Shown one piece after another: positions 58,045 to 64,000 of a DNA stretch of 64,000 bases. The notes beneath the pieces were generated by a model. It was given only the letters and a program-made list of their open reading frames with translations, ran no database searches and was not told the DNA's origin. This DNA is from Diphasiastrum complanatum (lineage: Eukaryota; Streptophyta; Lycopodiopsida; Lycopodiales; Lycopodiaceae). The stretch spans positions 75,576,032 through 75,640,031 of the forward strand of contig CM055092.1 in NCBI GenBank assembly GCA_029204225.1. Reading direction: 5' to 3'. The position numbers and the translations under genes were made by a program. Every line of letters begins with the position of its first letter. Positions within the stretch are counted from its first letter, which is position 1.

Positions 58045-59375
58045 CTAGCTAAGGAGATTGAATCTAGCCTGATTTATTCTATCTAATCGATCTGTGGGTT
58101 CATGAATCTTGAAATATTTGAAAGTAGTTATGTTAGCTATGGTCCCATTGACTATACCATTTGAAATATCCAAGTTTGCAAGTACCGTCACCTTTGCTCC
58201 TATAGCTAATTTTGGAATTTGGTGGAAGAATGGATCATTGATCCATGTTGTTAAGTTGCTTTGTAATGTAGCATTTGTTTTAACAAAAATTTGTAGTATA
58301 TCAGAGGTAGGAAATAGTTTTTCCAACATGAAGTTGAAATAGAACACATCTTTTTCATGAGTACATATGATGGTTGTATTAGCGTTTGCTACATCGGATA
58401 TGTCAGACCTAGGAAATACACAACTAGTTAATGTTTCGTTTATTTCCAATTGCATTGGTTTTTCAAATCTAATTTTGTTTAGAAAATGAAGGTATTCGGG
58501 ATCTTCAACATGCCTAATAGAGTAGGATAGTTGCAAGTGTGTTGCAATTTTCCAAACTAGAGAGTTTGAAAGATGACATATTAAACAAAGTAATTCTGAT
58601 TTGTGTTTACAAATGGCTGAAAGCTGTGCATGATCACCCACTAAAAGTAGAATTTAATTTTTAAATACAGTGCCAGATGGATTGTTTCTTACTTGATTTA
58701 TTTAATGAATTGCATATGTTAAAATTTGAGCAGTTAGCATGGACATTTCATCTATCAAAATAAATCTTGCCTCAGATATTAGTCTATGTCGAAAATCAGT
58801 TGGTATTAGATTTTTTATGTAAAGTTGATTTATTGGAATTGCAAACGTGCCTATTTTGCTAATCGAGATGCAACCTCACCTGTTGTTGCGGCTAACAAAA
58901 TTGGTTTTTCTTTCTCGATGCATTTGTAAGTGAGGTATCGTATCAGAAATATTTTTTCACTTCCTGGAGTGCCAGATAGAATAAACAATCCCGATTTTGA
59001 GCTTGTAATAATTTTATATACCTTTTCTTGTTTGTCAGTAAGAGATGAATTTTGCATGTTTTCAAATTCAGATTCCAAGCCTAAATCATTTTTCGTATCT
59101 TCTGGCAAAGGTATGTTTTGTGCATTTTCGATTGTAGAATTTGACATTGTTAATGTTCCGTTGATAAGCAATTTTTTTTGTAGAAGTGTATTTGACATTT
59201 CTTGTTGTTGTTCTCTTTCGAGAAGTTGTCTATTGGTGTATTCTGTGATGTACATATCAATATCCTCCTCTTTCTCAATGAAATTTCGAAGAATGCATTC
59301 CAAAAAATATGAACAATCACTATTATTTTGTCCTATCAATTCCTCCTCATTACGAAAACATACTTTTTTGAGCAA
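58045..59375 (-). pseudogene. Helitron-type PIF1 helicase, decayed
   Basis: The frame 58851-59375 carries SLTDKQEKVYKII and the Walker A region FILSGTPGSEKIFLIRYL; the canonical GSGKT is replaced by GSEKI, so ATP binding should be lost. The Walker B/motif II ILIDEMSML is at about 58741-58765. 58045-58641 has the motif III-like LVGDHAQLSAI and, near the end, LAIGAKVTVLANLDISNGIV NGT, the typical PIF1/Helitron C-terminal motif. Two TAA codons (near 58656 and 58707) interrupt an otherwise continuous frame. Known role: strand unwinding in rolling-circle transposition. Confidence 0.85.
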
Positions 59376-59603
59376 GACATTGAAAAAGAAGGCTTATGTA
59401 TGATGCACAAGATGATACTCAATAAATCTTATAAGTTTACTACTCCTATACAAGTAGTTTACTGTCTTGTCAATGTAATCAAAAGGAGTATTGACTTTTA
59501 ATTTTTTTTCTATGTCGTACATACTCCAGAATTCGTAGAATGTTAAATTCTCCAATTGTATAGGTCTATATGTTAAATATCAATTAGATGAAACATCAAC
59601 GTA

Positions 59604-60000
59604 TTATTTCGACTGACATAGGCTACATCTAAGACTTGGAGGAGAACTATCAATATAATGAACAACTTCACTTCTTTTTATCATATGAATTTGCAAACAA
59701 ACAAATGTTATTTTAGGTAGGCTTGTTGGCTTTGTTAAGATTGTTGTAATTAGTTTCAACATGTTGTTGTCCATGTGTTCCAATCCTATTCGTTTTGCAT
59801 CTTCTATTTCCAAATTTAAATGCCCAGATGGTTCAGACTTCATAGCATATTTTAGAATGTAATATGACCAGTTTGTGTTGGAAATCCTTTGTAAGTTCAT
59901 GTGCGCCTTCCAAAGAAAGAGTATAGTTGGGTGATATAGTAATACATTCCTATCTTCATGTCTAGGTCGATAATATCTATTTGTAATTGAAATATGAAAT
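59604..60000 (-). pseudogene. Helitron Rep-helicase linker region
   Basis: The minus-strand frame reads YYRPRHEDRNVLLYHPTILF, then AHMNLQRISNTNWSYYILKY, EDAKRIGLEHMDNNMLKLIT and FVCLQIHMIKRSEVVHYI. This is the region just downstream of the HUH nuclease in Helitron RepHel proteins. The nuclease itself is absent: beyond about 60000 the sequence changes to unrelated AT-rich DNA and tandem repeats. Confidence 0.75.
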
Positions 60001-60129
60001 ACAAAATTAAAAACTATTTCACACACAAAATTAAAAACATATACTAAAAATTTTAAAATTAAAACATTATACAATCTTGAAATCTTCTAGCAACACAATC
60101 ATAGAATGCACATAGTTTTTAAATAATCA

Positions 60130-60690
60130 CACAACAGACAACCATGATAATTATGGATTCATCAATAGCACCTACCCAAGTGAATAGTCATGCACCAAAG
60201 ATGCATCAACAATTATCAGGTACACAAAGTATTATTGAAAATTCATTAGTAGCACCTAGCCATGTGAATAGTCGTGCACCAAAAATGAATTTAGAATAAT
60301 CAAAAATTGAAGACTAATCATGCAACAAACAACCATGGTAGTTATAGATTCATCAATAGCACCTAGCCAAGTGAATAGTCGTGCACCAAAGATGAATCAG
60401 TAATATCAGGTACACAAATGGTTATTGAAGGTTCATCAATAGCACCTAGCCAAGTGAATAGCCGCGCACCAAAAATGAATATAGAAGAACTACAAACTGG
60501 AGACTAATCATGCAACAAACAACCATGGTAGTTATAGATTCATCAGTAGCACCTAGCCAAGTGAATAGCCGCGCACCAAAAATGAATCAGTAATTATCGA
60601 CACACAAATGGTTATTAAAAATTCATCAATAGCACCTAGCCAAGTGAAAAGTCGCGCACCAAAAATGAATCTAAAATAAGCACAAAGATG
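60130..60690. repeat. 190-bp dimeric tandem repeat
   Basis: A 45-bp core with AGCACCTAGCCAAGTGAATAG and GCACCAAAAATGAAT occurs six times, at 60167, 60251, 60358, 60441, 60548 and 60631. Spacing alternates 84, 107, 83, 107, 83, so the true unit is a 190-bp dimer of two diverged half-units. It is non-coding and lies between Helitron fragments. Confidence 0.9.
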
Positions 60691-60699
60691 AAAAAATGA

Positions 60700-61700
60700 T
60701 ATTAAAAATTAAAATTACAAAATTTAAAATTTAACTACCTTGGATTATTGTCGTGCGCAAATATAATTGCCATCAATAAAATTAGGAAGCAAATATTAGG
60801 AAGCAAGAGGATTAGAAAGATGAAATGTGAGAATGACAGCCAAATAATGGCCTTAAATAAATGGATCATCATTATCTATTTATTTTATAATTAGGCCCAA
60901 CAATTCTATCTATTTATGATTATACAAAGCTATGTGATTATCTTGGTAATTAAATTCGAAGCTTTGCTAAATGTAGGATAGCTAGTTGATGATGTTTGAA
61001 TGGAAGGCCAATTAGGGTATCTTGAAAAGGTCAAAACTTTAATAATCAGGATGTTTGAAATCGTAATGAAAGAATTTTATGAGAAAGATATATATCTCAA
61101 GTATTAAAAAGAGGTGAAAAGTTTTTTGACTACAATATATTTTATTTATGTTTATTCACGCTTCTATGTGATCTCACTATACATTCATTTGTATTCCTTT
61201 TGCATCTTAAGATGTGAAACATAGGCATAATCATAATATATTCATTTCAAAATGATGAAATAATGTTGATTGGATGCGAACAACCTTTTCCAGATTGTTA
61301 GTACTCTTATAAGTTAGAATTGTCAGGATTGTTTTGTTGACATGTTGCCAGGAAGATGTGGCAATTGTCCTCTTCAAATTTTTCAAGAAGGAGATTATGC
61401 ATGTCTCCTTACAATTTCGCAATATGAAATTTGAACTTTGAACTTTGCCAAAGAAAAGATCGTTCTCATCCAATTGAAATTATTTTACCAATGTGAAATG
61501 AATATATATCAGCTATGGATGCTCAATGAACTAATATACATTCAAGTATCAAAATACACTTTCCCATGTTATTGTAACGTTAAGAAATTTTTATTATATG
61601 AGTATATCATACATATATCCATTGTTTTTATGGTTTAGGAATTCAACTTATTTCAGATAATCCATCATTGTATGATGAAATATAAAAGGTCATATAAAAG
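60700..61700. other. No gene recognised
   Basis: AT-rich sequence between the dimeric tandem repeat and the Rep fragment; no motifs or repeats recognised. Confidence 0.4.
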
Positions 61701-61726
61701 ACACGTCACCAATCGTCTAAGTTCAT

Positions 61727-62075
61727 CTGAGTATAGTTGGGTGATATGGTACTACATTCCTATCTTCATGTCTAGGTTGATAATATATTCAATTTCCGTT
61801 TTAGGACTTACATGTGTTGGTGATGAAGACGGTTCAAATGGAAATCCATATTTGCAAGGGTTTCTTATGTTGCTTTTTATTGTGCAATTTTTTCGACAAT
61901 GATGAATCTATTTTTAAACAACCAAATTGTATAACTCTCTATCAGATTCATTAAGAGGCTCCTCAAATTTGTGTAATTGGTCATTCGATTTTGTACATGC
62001 AACGATCTCATTTGAAATTGTTTCCACATCCTCTTCTTCGGTCCACAACATCATATGCGTCATATCAATTCACAC
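61727..62075 (-). pseudogene. Helitron Rep fragment
   Basis: The minus strand reads LHKFEEPLNESDRELYNLV, then an IHHCRKNC-type stretch, NPCKYGFPFEPSSSPTHVSP and QPRHEDRNVVPYHPTIL. The Cys-rich, KYGFPF and VVPYHP motifs are those at the end of the Helitron Rep region. Its right part repeats 59917-59985 (about 68 bp, a few mismatches), so the two fragments come from different copies or a duplicated copy. No catalytic HUH or two-Tyr motif is seen. Confidence 0.7.
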
Positions 62076-62295
62076 AACAAAGTGTAATCGATTGATGACA
62101 ATGCCCACACAACAATGCTACAACATAAACTAATTCAAACTGAATTCCAACCATCTACTAGTTGATGACTCCTGGTAGACAACTGCTATTACAACTCCGA
62201 ACAATTCACATAGCAAAGTTTAGTCGGTTGATGACAACGCCCACACAACGCTGCTACAACATAAACTAAATGAAACTGAATTCCAACCATTTACC
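62065..62295. repeat. Tandem duplication, offset about 138 bp
   Basis: 62065-62157 and 62203-62295 share ATTCACA-A-CAAAGT, TGATGACAA-GCCCACACAAC and GCTACAACATAAACTAA blocks in order. Non-coding. Confidence 0.8.
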
Positions 62296-62607
62296 ATAGT
62301 CAAGACTTAAGGCCAAGGCTAATTCTCCAAATAGCTAAACTAGCCTCAACACTATCTCGCACTCCAAGCTTGAAAGCTGGACGTAATTCACGAACATAAA
62401 ATTTTTTCAGTTTTATTTTCTAGTACACAAGTTTCAACAACTAAACATTCAACACATGAGGCTTCCAAATGCTTCTTAGGTACCTTCAATTGGCAACGTG
62501 GCATTCTTTGATTACTGTAAAAAGCAATAATAAAATAAACTAGTTCAAATGTTTTGCTCTCAAAATACTATAGATAACAATTCAATTATAAATCAGTAGC
62601 AAATGTC

Positions 62608-63262
62608 ATGCTTGGGACTCCAATAGTCAACAAAGAGTCCGTTGTTTGTTACCCTCAATTCTCTTATCTTCTCGACAATCATATATTTGGAGGAAATAAG
62701 ACTTACATGAACTTTTGGCCCACTAAGCTCAGTCCAACCGCAAGATTTTTGGTTGCTGATAATAGCCTATTGCTATATGCAGCATTCAGATTATTAATCT
62801 ATGGACCAAGAGTTGATACTCTATGGACCACTGATGCAATCATTTGTCAGTTGCAGATTTCTGAAATTTCCATGCCTCACACGATATTATAACATGTGTG
62901 GATCGCCTATTCAGGTATTGAGGTACGAGGTGAAAGACATTATTCGAGCTGTCCGTCGAGATTTTCTAGCCACTCATGGTTCTGTTGCCATGACATTTGA
63001 TAAATTGTGGGTCAAACCAAGCCTGCGTGATCGTGAATTAGTGCCGGAATTGAGCTTGTCATTTGCACCCGTGAACATTTACTCAAAAAACATTCTGATA
63101 GTACAAGTAGAACTAGGATTTGGTAATAACTCCTACGATACTTCAATCCCCAAGGCAGACACTCTGAATATTTACTCAGAAAACGTTCTGATAGTGCAGG
63201 CAAACTATGATCTAGTAATGACTCCTATGATACTTCAATGCCCAAGGCAGGCACTCTCTTAG
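62608..63262 (+). other. Unassigned plus-strand frames with internal duplication
   Basis: Frames at 62608-62892 and 62801-63262 overlap and include YEVKDIIRAVRRDFLATHGS. The part 63076-63250 is two copies of a 92-bp unit (AACATTTACTCAAAAAACAT and AATATTTACTCAGAAAACGT), which creates an apparent protein repeat. No domain recognised; probably not a gene. Confidence 0.2.
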
Positions 63263-63689
63263 CCATTGCAAACGTATTAGCTACAACAGGTCCTAGAGTG
63301 GGTGTTGTTGTCGTGACTTCAACTTCAATCAGAATGTTTGTAGTTTCAAAACAACATACATCAGAAATTCAGAAGTCATGAGTTATAAGGAACGTAACCT
63401 GAGCAAAATGAAAAAGATCGAACCTTATTTGCGAAGTCTGAAGACAGATGAGCCAGTTGATTACGGTAAGATACAAACCTTTTTTCGAAAGTTTTGTAGG
63501 AGTGTTTTCCAACACCCAGCCAGCAATGATTCTGCTCTCCCAACAGGCGTAGAATCCTTGCAACAACGTTTGAATTTCGTAGCAACCAGCAATGATTCTG
63601 CTCTTTTGTTGATGATCTAAAATCATAAAAGGATTTTGGGTTAGAAAGCTAGCAAATCACCAATCTTGCCAATGTAAAAAAACCAACAT

Positions 63690-64000
63690 CTACACTATGA
63701 ATGAGATGTCAGGATACAGCTGCAGGAGCTGCGATGGAGCAGAGGCTCCCTTAGGCCATTGTTTAGTAGCATTTGCTGAGGGAGTAGGCATTGGAAGTAG
63801 AGGCTCCAGTAAGCCATTAAATTTTGATAGTAGCATTTTTTCATAAGGTAGTCTCTAGAGCTACGATGGAGCTTGCAGAAACTCCCTTATGCCATTGATC
63901 ACAACTTTTGGCTCAGAATATAGACATTGGAGCAGCAATAGACTAGATGCTCCATCACGCCATTTGATAGTAGAATTCTGCTCAGGTTACAGGTACTGAT
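63690..64000. repeat. Degenerate tandem repeat at right edge
   Basis: Four units of roughly 65-90 bp share a TGGAGCAG-AG-CTCC-T-GCCATT core followed by GATAGTAGCATTTT-CTCA and a GTAGGCATTGGA-type end. The array continues past the window. Confidence 0.7.

Noticed and set aside
60130-60690. Regularly spaced repeats resembling a CRISPR array
   Set aside because: The intervening sequences are themselves related copies with alternating 84/107-bp spacing and the context is a plant transposon; this is a dimeric tandem repeat.
62608-63262. A gene encoding a repeated protein
   Set aside because: The apparent protein repeat comes from a 92-bp DNA duplication and the overlapping frames show no domain.

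Overview
The window looks like nuclear DNA of a land plant with a large, repeat-rich genome. The evidence is plant-type Ty3/Gypsy and Ty1/Copia retrotransposons primed by tRNA-Asp and initiator tRNA-Met, hAT and Helitron DNA transposons, a plant class II small heat-shock protein gene with a spliceosomal intron, and long microsatellites. The lineage cannot be fixed from sequence alone; a fern, lycophyte or gymnosperm would fit as well as an angiosperm. Almost everything is transposon-derived and decayed. The only clearly intact host gene is the small heat-shock protein gene at 21263-21931.

Layout. 113-5696 is a complete hAT element with an 8-bp target duplication, 12-bp terminal inverted repeats and a broken BED/hATC transposase on the minus strand. 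5915-6809 and 8263-8558 are two short non-autonomous hAT-like elements; the first carries an exon-like open frame and the second sits inside an LTR-like sequence just before a primer-binding site. 8675-12069 holds two Copia-type 5' ends and a non-coding leader. 13309-15910 is the 3' part of a minus-strand Copia whose LTR has a tandem minisatellite. 16861-20700 has duplicated non-coding blocks and an unrecognised minus-strand frame. 21263-21931 is the sHSP gene, followed by tandem and inverted repeats. 24930-25360 repeats the leader sequence seen at 10740-11140. 27235-28407 is an inverted junction of two Copia pieces. 29690-31590 is the 5' part of a plus-strand Gypsy element.

34948-46741 is the largest unit, a minus-strand Gypsy element with a tandem LTR-LTR arrangement at its left end, gag, RT, RNase H and a DD35E integrase. 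A large extra reading frame (unknown domain, coiled coil, unknown domain) lies between the integrase and the 3' LTR. Its right LTR is cut off inside a CATACA-type microsatellite, which runs into a truncated minus-strand Copia (46835-49591). 50097-50510 is a histone H3/CENH3-like pseudogene followed by more decayed coding segments. 53336-57290 is the 3' part of a second Gypsy-type element with its own version of the extra reading frame. 58045-62075 contains Helitron helicase and Rep-region fragments separated by a 190-bp dimeric tandem repeat. The right edge is duplicated non-coding sequence.

The genes do not form a host pathway. The window is a record of nested and truncated insertions. Its most interesting points are the hAT trio with palindromic subterminal words, the extra coiled-coil frame shared by two Gypsy elements and preceded in each by an array of short repeated words, the LTR-LTR junction whose five bases equal the expected untrimmed cDNA ends, and the H3-like pseudogene.
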